Of a stretch of 64,000 nt of DNA, positions 23,301-35,300 are shown one piece after another (the stretch's first letter is position 1; the number at the start of each line of letters is the position of its first letter). The position numbers were made by a program, and so were the translations under genes. This stretch comes from Branchinecta lynchi (taxonomy: Eukaryota; Arthropoda; Branchiopoda; Anostraca; Branchinectidae). Below the pieces are notes generated by a model. The model was not told the origin of the DNA. It made no database searches and saw only the letters and a program-made list of their open reading frames with translations. The stretch covers positions 16,487,998 to 16,551,997 of the forward strand of contig JAKZAP010000020.1 of the NCBI GenBank assembly GCA_023053575.1. The letters are read 5' to 3'.

Positions 23301-26300
23301 AAATCAACTGCCCGAAGAAACAGCAAACTCTCCATCAATAAGCCGATTCAAGAAAGAAATTGATGGAATGTTTCTTTCCCAAATGTACGACCCTAAATGT
23401 TTCAAAAGAACTTTGTAGAGGCTTTGTGGCCTTTTTTTTGCAATATATTATTATTATTATAACATGGCTTCTTCTGCTGGGCTTGCTTGATGGTGCGGAC
23501 AGGCGATCGACATTTTTCGGCCGGATTTTCTTCACTTTCATGATAAACTTGAAAGATCTCCACTTTCCTGTAGGAACCGATATGGTGCCGAAATTTGTGG
23601 CAGGAATTTCAGTCCGCGAGGATTTCTTTCGTGGGAGATAACTGACGAACGACCAACAGACAAAACAAGGATAAATGTAGGCCGGTGCTCCGCACCGACA
23701 GACACTGCAAATTTACCGACAAGAAGTTTCTTTATTTACCGACAGAGCATTTGCCGGTAAAAAGCACTTGCTCCTCACTGACAGAAACTTTCGATTAGCC
23801 GACAAGGAGTTCCCTAAATTACCGACAGAGCTTTTGCCAGTACAAAAGCCCTTGCTCCACACCGATAGACACTGCCAATTTTACCGAAGAGAAGTTTCAT
23901 GATTTACCGACAGAGCTTTTCTCGCTACTAGGACACTTGTTCCACACACTGAGACACTGCCAATTTACCGATAAGGACGTCCCTAATTTACCGACAGATC
24001 TTTTGCCGCTACAAAAGCCACTGCTCCATACCGACAGACCGCCAATTTACCGACAAGAAGTTTCACGATTTACCGACAGAGCTTTTGTCGACCGTCACTG
24101 CCAATTTACCGACAAGAAGTTTTCTAATTACCGGCACAGCTTACGTCGGTATTAAACGGAATGAGGAAATCCGACCCTGCCCTTCTGTACAAGACATGAA
24201 GTTTGCAGCCGTTAATACAAGTTTGAATAACGTACCTTACATCCCCCTATCGGATGGTGGTCGTAACTTCCTGGTGTGCATCGTTCGCAGAATTCACCTT
24301 CCGTATAAGGTGGACAAACACATCGTCCCGTATCGGGGTCGCACACGTGACCAGGTTTCCTGCAGGGCTCACATGCTGAAAAAAAGAGCTGAAAGCTCAT
24401 TTGGCACTTGTATGAACAGATAGCACGTAAATCAGCTAAGGTTTGCGGTGCCATTCATTTCATTCATTCACTAATAAAAATCTCAAAATGAATACTATTT
24501 ACATCAACATAATAAAGAAAGAACAGAAGCAAAAAGAAAATAGAGAAAACGGATATATTTATTTCATCCAGAGAAACTCAACAGAAGAGACGGGACGGTT
24601 GGCTCTTCAGACCCACCCCCCACCCCCCTCGCCGTTATGAGAATACTTCCTGAAAACTAGAAATATTTTTGCTGCAAATTGAACGAGGTACGAAGAACAT
24701 GAACGATTCGGTCTCGTTGCTTTTAGAAACAACTACAGAGGAAACGCAGATGCGAGGAACGACAGTTTACAACCTAATCTGATCAAGCCCCTAATATGCC
24801 GAACAAGTTTTCGTCGTCCTAGCTCACATCTGGAAGTACCTCAACTCGCGACCACCGGAATCCCGTGACCCGCCTCTAAATCTCTCCACAGTGCGCGGAT
24901 CCGGTCCGGTTCTGTAGATGATCTATCTAGAGCTTTTGCTTGTTCTTCCCACCAAGTTCCCCGTTATCCCTTCACTCTAAGCGTTCTGCTGCCACCTCCA
25001 ACTTCCCCGACAATTATCCGATCCGGTCCGGACTTCATATAGAGACAACTGCTCTTTTCAATTATCAAGTTTCCGATCACCCGTTCGAACGTTAGCATGC
25101 CATAAGACTCTGGATTCGCCCTCCCTCCACTCCCGTAGAATGGACGGATCAGGGAGCTGAATACTCCCGTATGTCAGAGCTGTGACATATCGCTGACGTC
25201 GCTGCTTTCGATGTCAGAGCTCTACTGACATCGAAAATGTATTGCGGCAGGATGACCGTAGGGCTTTCTTTAAACAGAATGTTCAGTTAGTTGATTCTGT
25301 TTGATATTTAAATTATTATCGGATATTTCCCTGTCCTAGCCAAGCACTACATTTGTGCTTTCCTGGCAGGAATGTAAATTGTGTATTTTTTGTGTCTTTA
25401 AATATAGTCCAATGAAACTGACACTGAACTAAAACTGACGCGCCCTCTGAACCGAAGGCGATGCTAGAAAAACCAGAAGGAAGAGCGACAGTCTCGTGTG
25501 CGCAGCCCAACCGTCAGGGTTGCCACATGTCGCGCGATAGTGTGAATTGTCACTCTATTCTGTTTTTGTCACTCTTGTCCTACGCAGGACATAAAAATCA
25601 CTCCATTTCAGAAAATGACCAATTGTGTCATTATTGCAGCAGGGATTCCGACCTGAACTGACTATTTCAAGCTTTTTCATGAAAGTAAAATTAAGATGTG
25701 TCATTCTTACAGAGGCGATTCCAACCAAAAGTGAACATTTCGTGAAAATAAATTTCACTCCCGATTCAATCTCTGTTTTAGGCCAAAAGTCACTCTCTAA
25801 GTATTTTTGATGTGGCAGCCCTGCCTACCGTGAGCATCGTAAACGTAAGGCTTACAGTTAAACTTACCTTTACAGCCTTCTCCAGAAAACCCGTAGAACC
25901 CATGAACGCAAGCGTCGCAGTGGATGCCACCAACTCCAGGACGACACGGACATTGTCCACTAGATGGGTCGCATGTCGACGAGAGGGAACCAATGGGGTC
26001 GCAGATACACTTTGCGCAGCCTTGATTCGCTACTGACAGGTTCCAGTAGCCAGGCTATAAAAAAAAAATCGGTTAAGAAAAGGAAATCTAAAGCTTTGAT
26101 ATTTTGGAGCCCAATTGCTGCAGGTGACAAGAATACAGTCCAGGATTTTAATAGCAACCTGGCACTTTAGGATTAAAGATAACAGGCAAAAGAGACAGAT
26201 CGCAATAAATGACGAAGTTCCACTGAATTAGTATTTTTGATTGGGGATGAAATCTTTCCACAGAGACTGGTTTTCTAAAGCATAAAAATGCTCGTAAAAC

Positions 26301-29300
26301 AAATATGACAAACAATGAAGTGCAGTAAATAAAAATTCAAACAAGTTCATGTTCAACTTCATTATTGTAACAAACTATATAGATCATAAAGAGCTAGTTT
26401 GGTAGAGAGAGGGCTCGAGGCCAAACGGCGGACATTTACATGTACGACATATGCTACACAAAACCACCATAGTTCTTCAAAGTAGCACCCGCAACCAGTA
26501 GAATATTGATACCAACCTGACGTTAATTAAAATGTGTTTAACTGACGTAGTAACTGAATGTATTCGCCTAATTTACAGCTACACTAACTGTCACCGTCAT
26601 GGCACTTTAATTGTGTTCCGCAAAAACTTGTCACATTACTTCTGTTTTTCTAAAAGAATTTCCTGGCGAAATGTGCACATATCCCTGGAATACCAAACAG
26701 ACATATTTACCTGAATCTGACACAGCTAGGTCAGAATCTTAGCAGTAATTCACAAGTGCAAAGTGAACAGGGAAAAAATATGGACAGTGAACTAGAACCT
26801 CATTAGACAGCTAAGCCACCCCAAACGAATCAGAGAGGGAAGTCACGACTCCAGCGAGAAGGGTCAATATCCCGATGTCTGAACTTGTGTGATTGACTGA
26901 TATTATGGGGACAGGCGTGTGTCAGTGGTGCGTTCCGAGTAGTTATTACAAGTTAAGATAAAAGAGGAGGAGCCAGCTATTTATTCTGGTAGTTACCCAC
27001 TCTGGAGCGAAAATAACAACAGCGCAGACAGACTCACCATTCTGACAGGAGTTTCTACTCAAAAGATAGTTATTATCACTTATGGTGATTCTGGAAGGAG
27101 CCTAAATTGCTACGACCCTAACTCTTGTGGAATGACAATGGTAAGAGGAGGAGCTATTTTTCTTATCATGTCGGACTGTAGAACGATATAATAACACAGT
27201 CGTCACGATCGTAACTGACAATAACCCGGTGGAACGCAACCAGTGCTTCAACGTAGCGTTGACCAGACAGTTGAAACAAAAACTGCTCCGTTTTTGCCTA
27301 AAGCCAAATGCCCTATGAACGCCAAAAGTAAATACAGGGCGCTGCGAAACTCTCGACTCACGTGTGCTTAAAATGAATCCGCGCAAAGAAAGCAAGAAAC
27401 GGCGATTAAATGGATGACGCTCATGTACGATAAATCTCCCCATCAGATTCAAAGCGCCAAACCAACCCGTAGGGAGCGACCGGCAATTTTAGTAGAATCT
27501 GGAGGTGAGAAAACTATTGTGCAAAATCATATTGGCTGGAAGTCTCGGGATATGTTGGAAAGATACACGTCTTCTGATCGGTTAGCTCAGGTGACATACC
27601 CCGCGAAGGTTTCAGTTTCAGTTTTTTTCAAATATCAACACATATCGTGGCTTGGGGCCAAATGGCGTGTTGAATACGTCAATATACATGAAGGCAAATC
27701 AATAATGTCTGTCATAATATCAAGATAAATAATTCAAACTAAATATGGCCTAACACAAAAACATTAAAATGAGACACAAACAAGAATGACTAAACCTCCT
27801 TGTTGAGAATATGTACAAATTTAGGGATAAAACTATTTCTGTACCGCTCCGTACGGTAGTAACGGGGTTCTAGCTTGGGTATTCGCTCCGCACACGCTCT
27901 TTGCGGACGCAAACGTTGAGGTTGGAAGAGAGGTTTGGTCAGGTGTTGAAATATGTTCTCAGCCGGTTCAGTTTAAAGATCCGACTTCGCACAAACCTCT
28001 TTTGTAAGTACGGCAACATTTTCCAAATACACTGCTATATTTGGTTATCACGCTTCTAAGGATTTCACCTTTTATTTTCGATATGGAATTGGGAATGGTT
28101 GGAAGGGAGTAACGAAGGGATGGAAGGGAGTTCGCGGGCATTCCTCAGATACTAAGCCATTCCATCGTGACCGGAGGATTCGGTATATTATATTACAACG
28201 CATCTATCGTGGTTTGGACATCACCGAACAGCGCCTACATGAACCAAGCTGGTTATAGGCGCTTTCGCTCCCTGCTTGTAACGTCTTTAATTTTACAGCC
28301 CTTTCCAGTTCTAGTTCCAGGTCAGGGTGGGCTGAGCTGATAGGTGAGCTTGCCCGACCCCCCCCCCCCCCCGCGTCATCCCCCCCTCCCCCTACCTGGG
28401 TCATCGCGTCAAGGTGTCATATTATTCATAGAAACAGATTGAAACGTGGTCAGACCGAACTAGACATGGACCAGTCGGACACAACAACAACGGCACGCGA
28501 AAAAGTGGCGGAATAAATCTTAGGATTCGGACAATTTAGGAGAATAATCGAACGGCAAATCCTGTTTACCCTTTGTGAATCTGTCTCCCAAACAGCACTA
28601 CTTCCATATTTGTGGAATGTGGATAATTTTATTGTTCTTCCTTAATGTTATCGGCCAAAATACATCTTTTTTAGCAAAATTATTATAATATATTCCTATA
28701 TATTCTTTGTCCCAAAAGACAATCCGTTTAGTTCGGTGGCGCGAAAACTTTCAAATGTGTAATTTTTTAGCAAGATTCCGACCAGAAGCGACTATTCAAC
28801 CTTTTTTTTCAAGAAAATAAAGTTAAGAAGTCATTAAATTAAGAAGTGTAAAAAAAAGTGTCATTTTTGCAGCGGCCATTCCGACCAAAAGCGATAATTT
28901 CACGTTTTTTCTTAAAGATAAAACTTAACTCGCAACTCTCCCTTTGGGCCAAAAGCCACTCTCTAAATGTTTCCGATGTGACAACCCCGGACGTAGCTCG
29001 CCTTTGCTCTGGCTGTTATTCTTGGACAAGCCAATAAAGAATAAGTTATCATCGGAGAATGAAGGCTACAAAAAGAAAAATAGCCAAAAACAAAATGCCG
29101 CCAATTATGATCGAACTGCACTGTCAGAAGTTTCATAACATATAACACGAGGATGCGCGGTTTCAACAGATAATGCGTAACAGATAACACTTCGGATGTT
29201 ATCTATCGGGCTTGAAAACGTTATGCATGAAACGTTACGCATAACAAGCTTTGTTAGGAAGGGCCAAAAAAGGATCTACTGACATTATTCCTTATCGTCA

Positions 29301-32300
29301 TGATGCCGGAAAACTCAGCAGATCCTTTTTGGCGGTTTTTCGGTTCTTCCTGATGGTAACCTTGTTATGCATAGCATTTTGAAACATAGCAGATAACATC
29401 CGAAGTGTTATCTGTTACGCATTATCTTTTGAAACCGCACATTCTCGTGTTATCTGCTATGAAACTTCTGACAGTGCAGCTTCGGATAACAGATAACATC
29501 CGAAGTGTTATCTGTTACGCATTATCTGTTGAAACCGCGCATCCTCGTGTTATCCGTTATGAAACTTCTGATAGTGCAGCTTCGAATAAGAAATAACATC
29601 AGAAGTGTTATCTGTTACGCAATTATCTGTTGAAACCGCGCATCCTCGTGTTATCCGTTATGAAACTTCTGATAGTGCAGCTTCGAATAAGAAATAACAT
29701 CAGAAGTGTTATCTGTTACGCAATTATATGTTGAAACTGCGCATCCTCGTGTTATCTGTTTTGAAACTTCTGACAGTGTGGTTGTCAGCAAGGAACCGAT
29801 TGGGATTTCTGCGCCATGTAGACGATTCGGGTAGGCAGTTGATGTTTCCCTTGTTTTGTCCTACGTTTTAGTTTTATTAACTTTTAGTTGCTAAATTAAG
29901 AAAAGTATTGTGCAAAATCGTGTTGGCTGGAAGTCTCGGGATATGTTGAAAAGAATCAGTAATCGGTTAGCTCAGGTGACATACTCGGCGAAGGTTTGGT
30001 CAGGTGTTGACATCTGTTCTCAGCCGGTTCAGTTTAAAGTTTAACTGAAAAGGTCTTAGATAGGACAATCTAGTTACAGATCACTCATTCACTTAAAGAA
30101 GCTTGAAAACCCGGCGAAAATGCGTTACTTCCTTGCTCCGCTATTTACGAATAATCGATTTTCAAATAGTGGAATTTCCTTGTCTGATTTGTATGCTCTG
30201 TGCGCTTGTATCTCTGTTGTATGCTCGACGAAAATGGTTTACAAAAAATAAATGTTCACGCAGTGAGCTACCTTCCGTAAGCTGATGATTGGCCACTGAA
30301 ACGCCGCGTATGTATTGAGATTAAGTTTTTCTGCGACATAGTAGAAATTTGCGTTGTGAGGACGACAGTAGATACTTTGAACGTCATTCTAGAGCAAATA
30401 GTGAAAAATAAAAAAAAAAACCTTATTCCAATCCAGAAAATGCAATGTATTCAGTTAAATGATACACAAATAAGTTGGCTTTTCAGTTACAATTTAAAGA
30501 TCCGGCTTCGTAAGAACCACAGGTGCGAACCTCTTTTGTAACACACTAACATTTTCCAAATACATTGCTATATTTGGTTATCACGCTTCTAAGGAGTCCA
30601 CTTTTTATTTCCGATATGGAATTGGAAACGGTTGGAAGGGAGTAACGAAGGGAGTTCGCGGGTATCCTTCAGATACTAAACCCTTCGATCGTGACCGGAG
30701 GATTCGGAATAGTATATAACGAACTACTTCGCAGACGTAGTTGCGTGTTTGGACTCTCTTCTATTTCGTCAAAATTTGTAGTTTGGCTCTTGTTTTGTCT
30801 TACTTGTGTTTTATTGGGTTCTTGTTTCCAAAAAGTCAAACTACGCCAAACTACGTCTGCGAGTTAGTTGGTAGTTTGAGTTCCATAGTTTCAGGTTCGA
30901 AACTACAGGAAATGGAATGGACAAATACGGCTTTTACTACTAGTACGCGGAAACTGCATCCAAAATAAAGCAACTGTAGTTTGGCGTAGTTTGACTTTTT
31001 GGAAACAAGAACTCAATAAAACGCAAGTAAGACAAAACAAGAGCCAAACTACAAACTGTGACGAAACAGAAGTGAATGGAAAAAAAGCAACTTAAGGTTA
31101 AATCACGTTATAAGTTAATGGCTCATAGCCAGGCCCGTACCCAGGAATTTATTTCGGGGGGGGGGGGGGGCTTTCGAGGGGGGGGGGGGGTTAGCCTGCG
31201 GGTCGGACAAAAAAGAGATAAATCAGAGGGAAAAGCCTATAAAAATGATTATTTTTGCATGTTTCGGGGTGAGGGGGTTCAACCCCCTAACCCCTCCCCC
31301 TGGATACGGCCTTGCTCATAACCATACATGTTAAATAACTAATGGTAACTCTCAAATGAGACACGAAGATCATCCATTATTGTCAGAGGAAAGTGATTAA
31401 GGAGATATTGGGACCAGAACAACAAACCCGAGATTAGAGAAACCTTCAATGTTCCCACAGTGATAAAAAACCATGAGAAAATATTATTTCGAACTGAGCT
31501 GATGAAAGGCAGAAGTGATCTAAGTGGTGATACATCATTAAGTGTTTGTAGATTACTGCTACAGTGAAAGGTAGGATATTAATAGCTTGTCAACACGCTC
31601 ACGAATCACTATGAGTAGCGAGTGTTGATCTTCCGTTTCAGCCAATACGTTATTTGCAAAACAGGAAAGAAAGAATAATCAAGTGTAAAAGAATACGGTA
31701 AGTTTAGTTCAGTTCATGGATTGACTAAAGAAACATTTCTGGACAGACCATCATTGACGGGGTAAAAGTTTACTTCATCTTTCGTTGATTGTACGACGAC
31801 ATGGTTTCCTTCTTGTTAGTTGTTCTTTTCTTTGCTTTCTTCCTTCATTTCTTTTTGTTCTTCCTTTTTCAGTTTTCTTCTCTTTTTTGAAAAAGTATGT
31901 GAGAATTAATGTAAAGTGAGTTTTATTTTATTGCCCCCACAGTCCCATTCGGGATTTCCTGCAGTCAGAGGTGTCAACTACGTATGTAAAGGTTGGTAAG
32001 AGGGTTATAAAAGGTGTGTTCATGTAGTTTAGCATGTAAAAGTTGGTTTGTATAATAAAGATTATTAAGCTAAAAAAATCATCATACAATGGCTTATGAT
32101 ATAGGTCTCGGAGATCAGAAACGTTAGCGAAGTGATATCAATAACATCCAAATATGTCCGTTCGTCTATCTGCAAGCGTATAACATACTATCCTGGCGTA
32201 TAAAAAAGGTTTATCAAATGCGTATGCAATTTGCACCTCAATATATAGGAGTGAGGAAGGATCTTAAAACTTAGGGACAAATCAAGACAGACACGCTGAA

Positions 32301-35300
32301 TCGGGAAGACTACTTGTTTCCGTCTCGGATCGACAGAAAGTTCGGCCGGAATCCGATCGAAATCGAACTTCGAAAAATGACAAAATTCCCTCAAGTAAAC
32401 GAGTAGTCAGATCTATGAGTTGGCTATGAGTTGTCTCCAGGACAAAACCCCCTTTTTTGGTTTGGTTGCAAAAAAAATAAAAAATAAGGAGGGATAGTAT
32501 TTTTGTACATATTAAGTTTTTAAAGAATGAGAATTTTAAGGAAAGAAGATATTAAGGAAGGAAAAATAAAGAAAAGGTTTTAAAGATGTGTTGAAAATGG
32601 TAAAATGAGAAATAAGGGTTAAAACAGGGAATAAGAAAGAATATTAAAAAACAAAAAAAATGAGTTGGCTAAGATCGCAAAACAAATTTAGATGGTGTTG
32701 TTTATTACCCGGACGAAAAGTTCGGTAGGCTAAGCTGTAACCTTACCTCACAAGACTCACAAGCCCGGCCAACCACATGTTTCTGGCAGATGCACTGACC
32801 GGTCACAATATCACACTGGCGTTTCACAGAACCGGCTTCATGGCAGTGGCAACCTGAAACGAAAGACATCTAAGTGGATTGCCAGAACTGGCATACAAGA
32901 GCTCACAAATTGTAATAATCAAATATAAGCCCACAAGTTACCTATCACGTGGCTGACACACATTCTGTTTTACTACGGAACCTTGACGGTAAAAGTCTAA
33001 CAGAGTCGTCATGGATTGTAGACTTGAACTTTTCAAACTGGAATAACAGATATAGGAATCGATTACTGTAGCATTTGTAGCTCTTGTGTACAGTGGAAAT
33101 ATAGTCGATGAACTGAACAGATATTGCTCGTGCCATTTCACAGGTCGTATATTACGTTAGTCTGTGGGACATTGGGATACCTCACGAGCCTATTAAACTC
33201 TTTTTGGTATTCTTCATAGCAAACAGTAGGACTAATACTCTGCGCCAAAAATGAAACTTCTTTCTATTATCCCAGTCTGGATCTCGGTCTGGATTATGAA
33301 TGGATTATTTGATCTATTTTTCTCAACAGTCTTACAGATCGTATAATGTCGATTCTGCACAGTCAGAAGTTTAATAACAGATAACACAAGGATGCGTGGT
33401 TTCAACAGATAACGCGTCACAGACAACACTTCGGATGTTGTCTGTTGTGTTCCAAAATGTTATTCATAATAAGCGTTACCATCGGGATGAGCCAAAAAAC
33501 CGCCAAAAAGCTTCTGCTGAGTTTGCTGACATCATGACGATAAAGAATAAAGTCAGTAGATAATTTTTTGGCTGTTTTTTTGCTTTTCCTAGCAAAGCTT
33601 GTTATGCATAACATTTCACGCATATCGTTTTCAAACACAACAGATAACATCCAAGTGTTATCTGTTACACATTGTCTGTTGAAACCGCTCATCCTTGTGT
33701 TATCTGTTATGAAACTTCTGACAGTGTGTTAACTTATTTCACCATCCCCATGGGGATGGTAAGATAAGCAGTCTGGATCATTTAACCAGTGAAATACTGC
33801 AGTCTGGATCATTTAACCAGTTTTGACTAGATAGCAAATGCTAGTTTCTACTTTCGGAAAGACATTTGGAAATAATATTGAAATTTGTTTCCAATCCTGT
33901 ATTTATTGTAAAGAAAACAATGCAAATATCTTGCAAGCAATATCAAATTAATTAAATGAAGCTTTAAGCTTCAATCGGAAAGCTTCCCGCTAGACTGGTT
34001 TCAGCCGATACAAACTTCACCAGACTTTTTTTTGCATTTGTTCCCGTCGACACAAGTGCGAGAGTGTTAAGCTTTTAAGACATCCAAACTCTGTTTGTTT
34101 TGAAAACGAAACTAATTTTTCATTCCGCTCCCACTGAGCCTAATTTAAAAAGTGACTTTCTACAATTGTTTCGAGTCCCTTCACGCTGTTTTGACCAGTA
34201 CTATTCAGACATCACAATCTTCTGATATGCTGTGAGTCGCTTATGTCGGTATATCAAAGAGGGCATACTGAGATTCAATGATAGCACTGATTACAGGGTA
34301 TTGTGCCTATTTTGATATACGCGTGGCAGGTTACGCCTCCCATTCGAATACGGTCATTTATGGTCATCTGGCGTGAAGTTTCAATTTTAGATTCGAAACG
34401 AGAGATGTGGAGATCGGGAAATCAGGTTTCAGCCACAATAGAATAATAGGCAGCAAACAGCAAAAATCTGTTTGTGCCGGAGATGTTTTTATTTTAACAA
34501 GTCCTCAGATTCTGGCTTCTCAACAGAAGCTGAAGTTGGCCACAACAAGTTGTGTGATTTTCGCAAAAAAAAGGCATATCTATCACACTGCACTGTCAGA
34601 AGTTTCATAGCAGATTGCGCATAACACTTTCAAGAATAACACCTTTTCGCTTAGAAATGAAGTGTTATGACCAATTAAGTTTATACTATTTCGTGCCTAG
34701 ATCTCCAACAATACCTCCAATAGGTAAAAATACTACACTGTCAGATGTTACATAACGACAACAGAAGGATGCGCGGTTTCAACAGATAACACTTTGGGAT
34801 GTTATCTGTTATGCTTCTTTCGTTCCCGTTAGTATTTTTACCAATTGAAGGTGTTGTTGGAGATCTAGGCACGAAATAGTGTAAACTTAATTGGTCATAA
34901 TACTTTATTTCTAAGTGAAAAGGTGTTATTCTTGAAAGTGTTATACGCTATCTGTTATGAAACTTCTGATAGTGTGATTACAAGATAGCGACAAGTTTAA
35001 AGTCTACCATTTGTTGGTAATAATAAATAAATAGATAAAATATTCTTTAAACCTATTATAAGTATAGGTACGAAATAAGTTTTGCAGGCAACAACCCCGG
35101 ACTCAGATCACAGAGCGCTGAACATGCTCTACATAGGACAGATGGATACCTGATTAAGTATACAATTAATAAAGTGCAAGACCCCATTCATTGTAACTTT
35201 CTAACCGCACATACTTCTCTTTCCGCACATACCCCACCGAAAAATACCACAAAAAACAAAACACTAAAATTGACTAAAACAAATGAGATAGACCGTTATG

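Noticed and set aside
24085..24423. Plus-strand 112-residue open frame
   Set aside because: Antisense to laminin exon D and running into the minisatellite.
28204..28404. Glycine-rich minus-strand ORF
   Set aside because: Produced by a poly-C tract; no supporting context.
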